Origin: Haloplasma contractile
GTDB lineage: Bacteria; Bacillota_I; Bacilli_A; Haloplasmatales; Haloplasmataceae
Reading direction: 5' to 3'
Assembly: GCA_016841945.1 (NCBI GenBank)
Contig: JAENYC010000023.1
Location: 1-55,710 of the forward strand
Length of the DNA stretch: 55,710 bases
Positions within the stretch are counted from its first letter, which is position 1; the number at the start of each line of letters is the position of its first letter. The translations under genes were made by a program, and so were the position numbers. Shown in pieces: positions 33,804-42,788 of this stretch. The notes beneath the pieces were generated by a model. That model ran no database searches. It saw only the letters and a program-made list of their open reading frames with translations, and had not been told where the DNA came from.

Positions 33804-35168
33804 CTAATGACTTCTAAATTTAAAACAATTGGCTAGTCTTTTTACACCTTCTTTAATCTCTTTAAGATTTAAGGCGCCAAAACCAAGTATTAACATATCG
33901 TGGTAAGAATTAATCTCATTTTTATTAATCAAATACTCTTCAATAAAATTAACCCAAACTTTATTTTGTTTTAATCTTTGTTTAAAAGCTGGACTCTTTA
34001 TAAACCTTACATCCCTTACATCCTTAAACTTAATCATCACATGCATACCAGTTGTGTGCCCATGTATTTCTATATGATCATTAAACTCAAATTGGAGGGA
34101 TTTTATTAATGTCTTCATTTTTTGTTTATATGACTTTTTTATTCTATTGATATGTTTTCCATATTCACCTGATTTTAAAAAGTGATATAGTGTTAGTTGT
34201 TCTATCGTTGTATGATAATTTAATTTTTGTCTTAGCTTTCTTGCTTTTTCTACTAATGATTTGGGTAATATCATATAACCCAATGGTATTTCTTTAGCTA
34301 TTGTATGATTAAAAGTACAAAGATGAATAACATTTTTAGGGTTTAATTGATAAAGTGAATTCACTTGTGCACCAACATAACATAATTCGCTACTATCATC
34401 ATACTCGATGATGAAACTATTAGATTTTGAAGCTAAATCAGTTAATTTAATTTTTCTTTGTAGAGGAAGTGTACCACCTAATGGAAACTGATGAACTGGT
34501 GAAACAAAAACTAAACTTTTGTTAGGTATTCGAATATCTTCTACACAAACACCTTTTAAATCTGTTTTTATCGGTTGGATGGTATATCCATATCTTTTAT
34601 AAATATCTGGTATTAATGACATTCCTGGAGATTCAGTCATAACTTGATTATAATCATGTCTTAATAGCAATGCGATAAAAGAAAGAGCATCCGTTGTACC
34701 AGAGGTCAAAAAAATTTGTTCAGGCAAACAATTAATTCCTTTAGATTTAGATAAGTAATGTGCTAACTCAATACACAAAGGATACTCATCGTGACTAAAA
34801 TTAAGATAAGCACTTTTCATCATTTTCATCCATTGTTTGTCTGGAAATAATGATAAATCCGGTATTTGTGATTGGAATTTTATACAATCATTCTTTTTAT
34901 CTTCTACTTTAGGCTCTATTATAGTGTGTTTATCTTTTTTTATGCTAAAGTTTATTTTCTCATTGACAAAAGTACCTTTCCCTACTTTACTAACTAAATA
35001 TCCCTCATCTATTAATTGCTCATAAACTTCAATTATAATATTTCTATTAATCCCTAAGTGATTTGATAGTTTCCTTGTTGAATCTAATTTTTCTCCTGGG
35101 GATAATTTTCCATATATTATGGCTTCATTTATATCATTATAAATCTGTTTCTTTATTGGAATATCCAA
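33804..35168 (-). CDS. MocR/GabR-type regulator with PLP-lysine missing
   Basis: The 454-residue protein has an N-terminal GntR winged helix (residues 1-70: L-S-P-G-E-K-L-D-S-T-R-K-L-S-N-H-L-G-I-N-R) fused to a fold-type-I aminotransferase domain (LTSGTTDALSFIA near 154; SPVHQFPLGG near 223; IIEYDDSSEL near 253). The PLP-binding lysine, normally in a T-F-S-K-x-L segment, is His288 here (C-T-F-N-H-T-I), and the Tyr of the usual E-D-D-Y-D motif is also changed. It may bind another ligand or no cofactor. It is transcribed away from the window start of the DUF364/Mod operon, 54 nt upstream of the DUF364 end. Confidence 0.85.
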   Translation of the reverse strand: MDIPIKKQIYNDINEAIIYGKLSPGEKLDSTRKLSNHLGINRNIIIEVYEQLIDEGYLVSKVGKGTFVNEKINFSIKKDKHTIIEPKVEDKKNDCIKFQSQIPDLSLFPDKQWMKMMKSAYLNFSHDEYPLCIELAHYLSKSKGINCLPEQIFLTSGTTDALSFIALLLRHDYNQVMTESPGMSLIPDIYKRYGYTIQPIKTDLKGVCVEDIRIPNKSLVFVSPVHQFPLGGTLPLQRKIKLTDLASKSNSFIIEYDDSSELCYVGAQVNSLYQLNPKNVIHLCTFNHTIAKEIPLGYMILPKSLVEKARKLRQKLNYHTTIEQLTLYHFLKSGEYGKHINRIKKSYKQKMKTLIKSLQFEFNDHIEIHGHTTGMHVMIKFKDVRDVRFIKSPAFKQRLKQNKVWVNFIEEYLINKNEINSYHDMLILGFGALNLKEIKEGVKRLANCFKFRSH

Positions 35169-35221
35169 TGATTGATTAATTATAATATCAATATTATCAC
35201 CTACTATATTTAAATTTTATA

Positions 35222-35959
35222 CTAAGAAGACTCTGGACAGAATCGATTTAATCCTAGTAAAGCTGCTGCACCTGCAATGGTTGTTCCAAAGTAAATCACA
35301 GGTTTATTAAGTGTTAGAAACTGAATAATAGAACCATTACATATCGTACTACCCGTTACTAAAAATAAATCAGCCCATTCATCAATCGCTTGCATCTCAC
35401 ACATACCCTCCTCTATCAATACACCCTGTTTTTCTTTACCGATATTAGCCACATCTAAATCAAAGATTCTTAAAGGAAACTTGTCATGTAATGCTTCTGC
35501 CATAGCAGGTTGATACCCAAATAATGCAATTTTAGGTTTTCCATATTCTTTTTGAATTTTTTCGATCAATTTTATACTACATTTTTTTGGACCATCATCT
35601 TTACAATGAATGGTGTGATTAGTCTTTTCCAATTTACATAAAACTGCATTTAAACAAGAAATAAAGACTGCTCTATCATAATTGGTTTCTAATTTCATTT
35701 CTGTTAAATCTTTTATTTTTCCTTTATAACCATTTGGCATATCGGTAAAAGCTTGTCCATACGATGTCTCAATACAGGCCTGCATTAATTTTTCTTTTCC
35801 TTTTTGTATTGGAAAATCCTCTCTACCTGGGTCTCCTATGGCTTGTTTAGGTGTTAAAACAGAACAGGTGATGTCTATTTCTTCATCATGTAATCCATAC
35901 TCATTCACTAGTGTTTTTAAAATGTTTTGTAGTTTTTTAAAATCATAAGTTTTTTTCAT
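35222..35959 (-). CDS. DUF364-type putative heavy-metal chelation protein
   Basis: The 245-residue protein matches PF04016/DUF364: a GREDFPIQKGKEKLM segment near residue 44, AVFISCLNAVLCKL near 97, K-I-A-L-F-G-Y-Q-P near 140, and VTGSTICNGSIIQFL near 205 with a GTTIAGAAAL end. Many family members sit beside molybdate, tungstate or other metal-transport genes and are proposed to chelate metal. Several Cys residues could be ligands. It starts 21 nt after modC, so it is the last gene of the transport operon. Confidence 0.8.
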   Translation of the reverse strand: MKKTYDFKKLQNILKTLVNEYGLHDEEIDITCSVLTPKQAIGDPGREDFPIQKGKEKLMQACIETSYGQAFTDMPNGYKGKIKDLTEMKLETNYDRAVFISCLNAVLCKLEKTNHTIHCKDDGPKKCSIKLIEKIQKEYGKPKIALFGYQPAMAEALHDKFPLRIFDLDVANIGKEKQGVLIEEGMCEMQAIDEWADLFLVTGSTICNGSIIQFLTLNKPVIYFGTTIAGAAALLGLNRFCPESS

Positions 35960-35980
35960 CTCTCTCCCTCGCTTATATAA

Positions 35981-37048
35981 TTATTCAGTTTTGATAAAAT
36001 GTACACTTTGTGGATTCACTGAAAGAAAGATTGTTGAACCTTCTTGAATTGATTGCCTTTCAAATTCATTCCATGAAAGACTAACATGCCAACTAATCGT
36101 TTCTTTACAGTACAATTCTACATGTGTACTATTTAGTACTACTTTTTTGACTATTGTTTTCCACGAATTAGGATGATCTTTCCCTATTTGTAGTTGTCCT
36201 GGATGTATCATGATATAAAGGGCTTCATCTTGATAAAAGATATCTTTAGATAATGGTCCTAATTTCCAAGAATCCTTCAGGTCTTTAAACCAAAGGTCAT
36301 TTCCTTTATAAAATAACTTCCCTTTTATCACATTTTCTCTTTGCAAAAATTGTGCAACAAATAATGAATTAGGTTGTTTAAATACATCTAAAGTCCTTCC
36401 TTGTTGTTGTATGGTACCATGATTCATCACAATTACCTTGGTCCCTAATTGTAGGGCTTCATTAAAATCATGTGTCACATGAATGATACTCAGTCCTTCT
36501 GTTTGATGTATCTCTTGAAGTAGACATCTCATTGATTGACGAGTTTGCGGGTCTAACGCTGATAATGGTTCATCCAACAAAAGAATAGAGGGATTGATTA
36601 ATATGGCTCTGGCTAGTGATACCCGTTGTAACTCACCTCCACTTAATGCATGTGGATAACGATTTAATAGATGCTTTATATCCATTATATGTACTAATTC
36701 AATTAACCTTTTTAATGTTTTATCTTCTTTATGTTTATGTCTCGCTTTCGCTCCAAATAAAATATTATCTTCTACATTTAAAAATGGGTAAAGTAGACTA
36801 TCTTGATAACTAAAACCAAAATGTCGTGATTCAGGAGGTAAGGTCGTTATGACCTGTTTATCTAAAATGATTTCCCCCTTACTTGGTTTATGAAGTCCAG
36901 CTAAAGTTTCAAGAAGCATGGTCTTACCACATCCAGTAGGACCTAAGATAATAACGTATTCTCCTTTTAACATTGAAAAAGATATATGATGTAATTTGAA
37001 CCCGCTTTTTTCAACCAGTAAATTCTTCACTTGGAAAAATGGTGTCAT
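35981..37048 (-). CDS. modC: Molybdate/tungstate ABC transporter ATP-binding protein (ModC/WtpC-like)
   Basis: The 355-residue ATPase has Walker A GPTGCGKTMLLE, signature LSGGELQRVSLARAI, Walker B ILLLDEPLSALD and an H-loop HVTHD. The C-terminal 120 residues form a TOBE-like regulatory region (MIHPGQLQIG). It powers oxyanion import with the downstream-encoded family partners. ATG 37048 lies behind GAGGTG and overlaps the permease stop as ATGA, so translation is coupled. Confidence 0.9.
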   Translation of the reverse strand: MTPFFQVKNLLVEKSGFKLHHISFSMLKGEYVIILGPTGCGKTMLLETLAGLHKPSKGEIILDKQVITTLPPESRHFGFSYQDSLLYPFLNVEDNILFGAKARHKHKEDKTLKRLIELVHIMDIKHLLNRYPHALSGGELQRVSLARAILINPSILLLDEPLSALDPQTRQSMRCLLQEIHQTEGLSIIHVTHDFNEALQLGTKVIVMNHGTIQQQGRTLDVFKQPNSLFVAQFLQRENVIKGKLFYKGNDLWFKDLKDSWKLGPLSKDIFYQDEALYIMIHPGQLQIGKDHPNSWKTIVKKVVLNSTHVELYCKETISWHVSLSWNEFERQSIQEGSTIFLSVNPQSVHFIKTE

Positions 37049-37854
37049 AACCACACCTCTTTCCCGAGGAATAATTTAACAATAATTAATAAACATAAAG
37101 CGAAGATAAGCATCACAATCGCGGTGGCTATCGCAAAATTCATATCACCGATTGACATATTTAAAAATACTGCAATGGATAATGTTTCAGTCTTCATCCT
37201 TGTTATTCCTGCAAGCATTGCAGTTGCACCAAATTCTCCTAATGTACGAGTCCAAGATAGCATCACACCAGCGATTAAACCATTTTTAGCCAAAGGAATC
37301 GTTACTTTTCTAAATACTTCTGATGGTGAGTATCCAAGGGTTCTGGCCACATTTTCCATTCGTTTATCTATCGATTGAAAGGTTTGTTTAAAGGTTTTTA
37401 TCGCATAGGGTGTTGCGATAAACCATTGCGCAACGATTACCCCTATTGGCGTAAAAACAATATGAATGCCAATTTCAGTGAGGTGTTTTCCTAAGAATGG
37501 TCCAAAAAAGATTAGTAACGCTACGCCACTCACTAGAGGAGGAAGTACGATGGGCATATCGAGTAAGGTATCTAATATGGTACTCCCAATCGTTTTCTTC
37601 CGTGATAACAAATAACCACTAGGAAGTGCTACAAGCGATGCAAGTATGGTCGCAATGATTGATGTAAATAAGGTAAAGATTAATGAAAAACGAAACTCAG
37701 GATGTTTAAATATATGAAGGATTGTTTTCATATCACTATAGGAAAATAATCCTATGATAAGTAACAAAAAGAATAGGATAAGAAAACAAAATACAAACCA
37801 AAAAGAGCTATGAAAAATATAGTTTTCTAGTTTACCTTTGTGTTTTAAATCCAT
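37045..37854 (-). CDS. modB: Molybdate/tungstate ABC transporter permease (ModB/WtpB-like)
   Basis: The 269-residue protein has about six transmembrane helices. The EAA-loop segment NVARTLGYSPSEVFRKVTIPLAKNGLIAG is typical of ModB/CysT-type permeases, followed by LSWTRTLGEFGATAMLAG, the ModB signature. Its start overlaps the end of the binding-protein gene by 23 nt, with GGAGGT inside that gene as SD. Confidence 0.9.
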   Translation of the reverse strand: MDLKHKGKLENYIFHSSFWFVFCFLILFFLLLIIGLFSYSDMKTILHIFKHPEFRFSLIFTLFTSIIATILASLVALPSGYLLSRKKTIGSTILDTLLDMPIVLPPLVSGVALLIFFGPFLGKHLTEIGIHIVFTPIGVIVAQWFIATPYAIKTFKQTFQSIDKRMENVARTLGYSPSEVFRKVTIPLAKNGLIAGVMLSWTRTLGEFGATAMLAGITRMKTETLSIAVFLNMSIGDMNFAIATAIVMLIFALCLLIIVKLFLGKEVWL

Positions 37855-38599
37855 ATTTCAAGAATACCTCCGCCCCATTGTCCTCAATATAAGTTAGAAA
37901 ATCATTCGTAAGTTCATTATCCTTTGTATAGATTAAAGAAGTAATCATTATGTTTTCTATTTCGTTTATATTTGTGTCAATCTCTATTACCTCTATATAA
38001 TCCTTTTCTTTATAAGTGTTACTATATTCAACAATCCCAGCATTTCCCTGACCCATCTTAATCAAATTTAATACCTTTATTGGCGTCTCTAATGTTGCTG
38101 AAATATTATCCTTTATTTCAGTAGATACACTCGTTTTATCAAATACTTTATAGGCCAATTTACCTATGGCAGTTGCATCTGGTTCTGGAATTAACAGTTC
38201 AACGCCATCTTTAGAAAGATCTTCAATAGAATGTATTTCCATTGGATTATCTTTGGGAGTAATGATGACGGGTACATGATAAGCAATGGGACCCTTTATC
38301 TCATCAATTAGTCCTTTTTCATCTGCTAGCTCTATAAAGGGATACCCCCCTGGTATAAAAATATCTCCTTTTTTCATCATCGCTATTTGATTTAATAAAG
38401 TACCCGAGTTATTAAAAGTAAGTTCAACTTCAATACCCGTTTCTTGTTCATAAGCATTTGCAAGTTCACTTATGGGTTCCTTCAAGTTTGCACCTACATA
38501 TACAAAAATGGTGTTTTTTTCTTCTTTATCACTACATCCAGTTAATATTAATAAAGAGAATAAAATAAACATAATGAGCAATAATTTAGATGTTTTCAC
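37832..38599 (-). CDS. modA: Molybdate/tungstate-binding lipoprotein (ModA/WtpA-like)
   Basis: The 255-residue protein has a signal peptide with lipobox L-I-L-T-G-C and then the ModA fold: VYVGANLKEPISELANAYEQ, FNNSGTLLNQI (oxyanion-binding Ser) and TPKDNPMEIHSIEDL. Specificity for molybdate over tungstate cannot be read directly. It begins with GTG at 38599; AAGGGG lies about 11 nt upstream. It is the first gene of modABC-DUF364, a layout suggesting supply of metal to a molybdo- or tungsto-enzyme elsewhere. Confidence 0.88.
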   Translation of the reverse strand: MKTSKLLLIMFILFSLLILTGCSDKEEKNTIFVYVGANLKEPISELANAYEQETGIEVELTFNNSGTLLNQIAMMKKGDIFIPGGYPFIELADEKGLIDEIKGPIAYHVPVIITPKDNPMEIHSIEDLSKDGVELLIPEPDATAIGKLAYKVFDKTSVSTEIKDNISATLETPIKVLNLIKMGQGNAGIVEYSNTYKEKDYIEVIEIDTNINEIENIMITSLIYTKDNELTNDFLTYIEDNGAEVFLKYGFKTQR

Positions 38600-38648
38600 T
38601 CAAAATCTACCCCTTAACTCAAATAAACTCTATCTCCATTATATCAAA

Positions 38649-38676
38649 AAAAGTAATATCCTTCGATATTACTTTT
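38649..38676 (-). terminator. Terminator of the antiporter gene
   Basis: A 12-bp perfect stem (AAAAGTAATATC / GATATTACTTTT) with tetraloop CTTC has a T-run after it on the minus strand. It lies between the antiporter stop and the modA leader, separating the two units. Confidence 0.85.
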
Positions 38677-38680
38677 GAAT

Positions 38681-39961
38681 TTATTTAATAACATGATTTT
38701 TATATAGAATTTTTTGCTCAACATAATCAAGCAATTCCTTCTTTTCATAATTATCTACTAGATTACTTTGTTGATAAGTAGAACCATTTGAATAAAACAC
38801 AATTTTTAATAATATTGGTGTTAAGATAGCAGCACTCACAACCATTATAACAACTGGACCAAAAATTGATGCGCTTAAAAGTCCTAGGGCATATCCTTTA
38901 TTCGCAACAATTAATGCCACTTCCCCACGGCATGACATACCAAAACCAACTTGAACACTTTCTTTTGTTTTAAATCCACAGAGTTTGGCACCTAAACCAC
39001 AACCGAACAATTTAGATAATATTGCAACAATCACTAATGAAATCGAAAATAGTATAAGTGACCAACTCATGGATGGAAGATCTATCTTAATTCCAATACT
39101 CGCAAAAAACACCGGTGTCAATAATAAAAACGATAATGGACCAAATTTTGATGCGATGTATTTAGCCTTTGGAGTACCTGCAATGACTAAACCAGCGATA
39201 AAAGCGCCAATAATATCAGCAATGCCAAAGAAATGTTCAGCACTATATGCCATGAATAAACATAATACAAAAGCCGCTACAGAATAACGCTGTAAGTTTT
39301 TATTATGCATCATTTTACAATATAAAGTTAATAATTTATGTGCAATATAACTAACCAGTGATATCAATATAAAGAATAATACAATTTTCCCTAATACCAT
39401 TAAAACATTTACATCATTTCCTGCCATAGCTGTTACAATCGTTAAAGCAATGAGACCTAAAATATCATCTATTAAAGCCGCAGCTAAAATAGTATTACCA
39501 ACCTTAGTTGATAACTTACCTAACTCTTTTAGCGTTTCTACAGTAATACTTACTGATGTTGCTGTTAAAATTACACCTAAGAATATATGTTGTAGTAAAA
39601 CATCTACTGATTGTGTCTGTTCCATATTAAATAAATACGCAAGTCCTGTCCCAAAAATAAGTGGAATTATAACCCCACATATCGCAACTATAAATCCTGC
39701 TTTTCCTGTATGTTTAAGATCACGAATATCGGTGTTAATACCAGCAGTAAACATAATGACAATGACACCTAATTCAGCAATTTCATTAATAAAATTTGTT
39801 TCATGTAATATATTTAAAATTGCTGGCCCTAAAATTAACCCCGCTAACAATGCACCAACGACTTGAGGCATTTGAAATCTTCTTACTATTATTCCTAATA
39901 TTTTTGTACTCATTAATATTAATGCGATATCCATTAAATATTGATAGGACATATAAAACAT
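38681..39961 (-). CDS. Cation:proton antiporter (CPA2/KefB-type)
   Basis: The 426-residue protein has about 12 membrane helices with CPA2 hallmarks: F-Q-M-P-Q-V-V-G-A-L-L-A-G-L-I-L-G-P, IAELGVIVIMFTAG, LAAALIDDILGLI (the paired Asp that carries ions) and ADIIGAFIAGLVIAG. No RCK/TrkA-N domain follows the membrane part. It exchanges Na+ or K+ for protons. ATG 39961 with AAGGG 7 nt upstream is preferred; GTG 39979 is in frame but has no SD. Confidence 0.88.
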   Translation of the reverse strand: MFYMSYQYLMDIALILMSTKILGIIVRRFQMPQVVGALLAGLILGPAILNILHETNFINEIAELGVIVIMFTAGINTDIRDLKHTGKAGFIVAICGVIIPLIFGTGLAYLFNMEQTQSVDVLLQHIFLGVILTATSVSITVETLKELGKLSTKVGNTILAAALIDDILGLIALTIVTAMAGNDVNVLMVLGKIVLFFILISLVSYIAHKLLTLYCKMMHNKNLQRYSVAAFVLCLFMAYSAEHFFGIADIIGAFIAGLVIAGTPKAKYIASKFGPLSFLLLTPVFFASIGIKIDLPSMSWSLILFSISLVIVAILSKLFGCGLGAKLCGFKTKESVQVGFGMSCRGEVALIVANKGYALGLLSASIFGPVVIMVVSAAILTPILLKIVFYSNGSTYQQSNLVDNYEKKELLDYVEQKILYKNHVIK

Positions 39962-40124
39962 CTCTCTTCCCTTTTTCACTTACTAAAATTATCACAACAT
40001 TTTCATTATACTCCTAATGAAATATTTTTCAATACCTAATGCGCATTCATTTCAAATTCATCAAAAACTAGGAATTATACATATATTATTTTAAAAAACT
40101 TAAAATAAATATTATATAAAATAC

Positions 40125-40153
40125 TTTACTAAATATACAGCATGCTATACAAT
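40125..40153 (+). promoter_or_regulatory. Promoter of the small XRE regulator
   Basis: TTTACT (40125-40130) and TACAAT (40148-40153) are 17 bp apart. Transcription would begin around 40160, giving a leader of only about 13 nt before the GTG start at 40173. Confidence 0.5.
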
Positions 40154-40172
40154 AGTGGAAGGATGGAAAATA

Positions 40173-40397
40173 GTGAAATTAGGAAATAATATAAGACGTT
40201 TAAGATTTGAAAACAATGAGATGTCTCAACAAAAACTCGCAAATAAAATTGGTGTAACGCGTATGACAATTTATTCAAAAGAGAAAGGAAAATACATTCC
40301 ATCAACCTTAATCGCATTAAAAATCGCATATGTTTTTAAAATCCCTGTGGAAAAAATATTTTTTATTGATACAAAAAAAGAAGATAAAAGAGGTTAA
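40173..40397 (+). CDS. XRE-family transcriptional regulator (small)
   Basis: The 74-residue protein is a stand-alone helix-turn-helix: L-G-N-N-I-R-R-L-R-F-E at the start, then MSQQKLANKIGVTRMTIYSKEKGKYIPSTLIALKIA. This is the compact family seen in many Bacillota, often beside small membrane proteins. GTG 40173, preceded by GGAAGG, begins the protein at the usual point; the frame also extends to 40155. No obvious target gene is adjacent. Confidence 0.8.
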   Translation: MKLGNNIRRLRFENNEMSQQKLANKIGVTRMTIYSKEKGKYIPSTLIALKIAYVFKIPVEKIFFIDTKKEDKRG

Positions 40398-40410
40398 AAG
40401 ATAAATATAT

Positions 40411-41034
40411 CTATAATTTAAATATTTTTTCAACTAATTCTTTATTCTCCACTAATGACCTTTTCCCATCTGTAACGATTAAATTCCTTTTATACAATCT
40501 TACTTGTCTAACCACTTCTTCGGCAAATTTAATATCTCTTTTCATCCAATTTTCATATGCTTTTTCTTGATTTGTACATCCTTCTAATACATAGGGAATA
40601 AATTGTCTTTTTTTATAATGTTTTAGTTGAAATTTAGCTGTTGGTACAATAAAAACAGCTTTATGATGTGGAATTTTTAATTGTTCTATAAATTCTGGTA
40701 ATATGGCTGTTCCTTCCACTAGTATTTTTTTATCTTTTGGATATTTATGCAACTCTTCCATGACAAGCTTTAACTCCTCTTTATAATACTCAAATTCTTC
40801 CTTAACTTGAAAATCAATATCTCTCATCCATATTTCATCACATGTCATATTAGCATATTTACTCATTAGTGGGTATTTTCTTTTTCTTCCGATTTCAAAA
40901 TGTTGATCTAAATAATCATCACTTTTATAAAATTCCAAATCATATTCTTTTACAAGTATTTCGCTAATCGTTGTTTTTCCAGCACAAGGCGAACCACCTA
41001 TCCAATATATATGATCTAAGTTTAATTGATTCAT
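40411..41034 (-). CDS. P-loop NTPase / small-molecule kinase-like protein
   Basis: The 207-residue protein opens with IYWIGGSPCAGKTTISEIL, a Walker A loop of the nucleoside/shikimate-kinase class. A Y-K-S-D-D-Y segment and KKILVEGTAILPEFI (Walker B-like) follow, and a LRK-type lid appears as KHYKKRQFIPYVL. Such proteins phosphorylate small molecules or antibiotics; the substrate is unknown. AGGAGTGTGAGAA precedes the ATG. Its leader contains a 10-codon mini-ORF with a strong SD. Confidence 0.75.
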   Translation of the reverse strand: MNQLNLDHIYWIGGSPCAGKTTISEILVKEYDLEFYKSDDYLDQHFEIGRKRKYPLMSKYANMTCDEIWMRDIDFQVKEEFEYYKEELKLVMEELHKYPKDKKILVEGTAILPEFIEQLKIPHHKAVFIVPTAKFQLKHYKKRQFIPYVLEGCTNQEKAYENWMKRDIKFAEEVVRQVRLYKRNLIVTDGKRSLVENKELVEKIFKL

Positions 41035-41073
41035 TTCTCACACTCCTATTAGTAATCATTAATAAATGAACTA

Positions 41074-41106
41074 CTAATTTTTAATATGACCACAACAACT
41101 AAACAT
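41074..41106 (-). CDS. 10-codon mini-ORF in the leader of the P-loop gene
   Basis: ATG at 41106 is followed by ten sense codons (MFSCCGHIKN) and TAG. It sits exactly 6 nt after AAGGAGGT, one of the best Shine-Dalgarno sites in the window. It ends 39 nt before the P-loop protein start. It could be a regulatory leader peptide; expression is unproven. Confidence 0.4.
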   Translation of the reverse strand: MFSCCGHIKN

Positions 41107-41225
41107 AAGCCTACCTCCTTATATTTTCCTCTTCATTATAACAAATATCACCAAGTATTAGTATAATTTTATCTAAAAGTGTATAATGATGTATGATTAA
41201 AAACTAATTTATAAGGAAGGTTAAT

Positions 41226-42007
41226 ATGTTTAGTAAAAAAAATAGTTAAATTTTAATTATTACTTTTCTCATCACATGGATTTTTTGGTTTATTTTGGCA
41301 TTATTTAGTAAAGACACCATCGAAATGCCTTTATACATTCTTTTTGTATTAGGTGGTTTAGGTCCAACTATTGGAGCATTTATTGTTAAGAAGTTTTTTT
41401 GTGATACAGATGAATTTAAACAATTTCTAACTCAAACCATTAAAGTTAAAGTCCATTGGTTTTGGTGCTTATTTATTGTGTTCGTACCACTTCTTCTTAC
41501 ATTTACGCCGTGGTTTATCATCTATATTGTGACTGGTGAACAATCATTAACTATAGAACAACCATTATATATGATCTTTGTAATTATACCCACGATGATA
41601 GTTGGTGATGGTTTAGAAGAATTTGGGTGGAGAGGATTCTTACTTCCTGAATTACTTAAAAAACATTCAATTTTACTTTCAACTATCATTGTAGCAATAT
41701 TTTGGACATTTGGCATGTACCGCTTTGGTTTATTCAAGGTGCATCTCAATATGGTACTAATTTTATCGGATTTACTATATTTGTTTTTATCATCAATTTC
41801 TTATTCTCAATTGTTTATATTCGAACAAGAAGTATATTGATGTGTATATTATTTCATAGTCTCTTTAATTCTTATACAGAATTATTCTCAACATCCTAAT
41901 CAAGTAGTTTATCTGATATCATCAATATCTCTACGCAGTTAATTCTAAGCATCATTATTTTTATTGTATTTTTAAGGTATAATAAAAAAAGAAAGTATCA
42001 GTTATAG
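41226..42007 (+). pseudogene. CPBP-family intramembrane protease, broken by two stops and a frameshift
   Basis: ATG 41226 follows AAGGAAGG. After MFSKKNS an in-frame TAA (41244-41246) interrupts, then the frame continues ILIITFLITWIFWFIL and carries L-E-E-F-G-W-R-G-F-L, the CPBP motif. At 41709-41711 a TTTT has lost one T, shifting frame; the intended sequence is F-W-T-F-W-H-V-P-L-W-F. A second TAA at 41897-41899 interrupts the end, which resumes to a TAG at 42005-42007. Three lesions make this a clear pseudogene. Confidence 0.85.
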
Positions 42008-42023
42008 GTCATCATTAAATTAT

Positions 42024-42054
42024 AAAAAGATAGTTAATTAAAAACTATCTTTTT
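42024..42054 (-). terminator. Terminator of the former HIT gene
   Basis: AAAAAGATAGTT pairs with AACTATCTTTTT across a 7-nt loop, with T-rich flanks. It lies just after the HIT stop codon on the minus strand. Confidence 0.75.
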
Positions 42055-42070
42055 ATTTTTCTATAAAATA

Positions 42071-42307
42071 TTATTCCAACTCTTTCTTCATAGACTCGAT
42101 AAAATTTAAAAATTCTTGTTCACTACGATAGACACATGGTTCTACTAATTTATACTCAATTGGTGCACCATGATAGTCATCGTCGATATATCGTGGAAAT
42201 AGATGGACATGAAGATGAGGCATGGAATTTCCATGTATTTCATAATTTATTTTTACAGCACCTGTCACTTTTTTTAATGCTTTTGATGCTTTTTGTACAT
42301 CAGTCAT
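42071..42307 (-). pseudogene. HIT-family protein, C-terminal fragment
   Basis: The frame TDVQKASKALKKV, then INYEIHGNSMPHLHVHLFPRY, is the second half of a HIT hydrolase; the H-x-H-x-H triad is in M-P-H-L-H-V-H-L-F. The first half is missing on this side. It is found 570 bp away in the opposite orientation (about 42880-42952: C-K-K-H-Y-L-D-L-H-E-M-S-E-K-D-L-L-N-F-M), so the gene was cut by an inversion. HIT proteins hydrolyse nucleoside phosphoramidates and dinucleotides. Confidence 0.85.
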
Positions 42308-42788
42308 GTATCACAAAAAACGAGAACAAATAAAGTCAATGTGTTATGTAATATCTAACTATATCGCAAAACATTATGATTGTGTTGTAATAGGTGATTA
42401 TGCACCTAGTATCGGTGTAGCAATTTATAAACGAATGCATCGAGGAATGTTAAACCAAACCATGATTGGTCAATTTAGAAACATATTAGAATGGGTGATG
42501 AAAAGAAGTGGAAAACAATATATAAAAATCGATGAACATAATACAACAAAAGAATGTTGTATATGTGGTCATAATGAAAAGAAAGGACCACATATAAGAG
42601 AGTTTACATGTAAAAAATGTAACTCAAAGTTAAATAGAGATTTTAATAGTAGTATTAATATCGCAAAAAAAGAAAAACTTTTGTCTGGCTCGGACTATGT
42701 TAATTGGGAATTATCCCATGTAACATACACTGCAAAATGGGATTATAGACAATCTAGAATCTTATTTACAGGCTATGCTTCTGCATAG
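42308..42788 (+). pseudogene. tnpB: TnpB (IS200/IS605-type) C-terminal fragment, inverted
   Basis: The fragment encodes KREQIKSMCYVISNYIAKHY, VVIGDYAPSIG, IKIDEHNTTKECCICGH (RuvC Glu region and first zinc knuckle), FTCKKCNSKLNRDFNSSINI (second knuckle and the terminal catalytic Asp). This is the C-terminal RuvC/zinc-ribbon half of TnpB, the RNA-guided nuclease of IS605-type elements. The N-terminal half lies on the opposite strand at 42955-43680. The ATG at 42306 is an accident of the breakpoint. Confidence 0.85.

Noticed and set aside
39450-39866. Plus-strand 138-codon ORF opposite the antiporter
   Set aside because: It is the antisense shadow of conserved membrane helices of the CPA2 antiporter; no SD, low-complexity composition.
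42306-42788. Intact 160-codon zinc-ribbon transposase gene
   Set aside because: Its ATG is at the inversion breakpoint and lacks an SD; the first half of TnpB, including the first RuvC Asp, is on the opposite strand.
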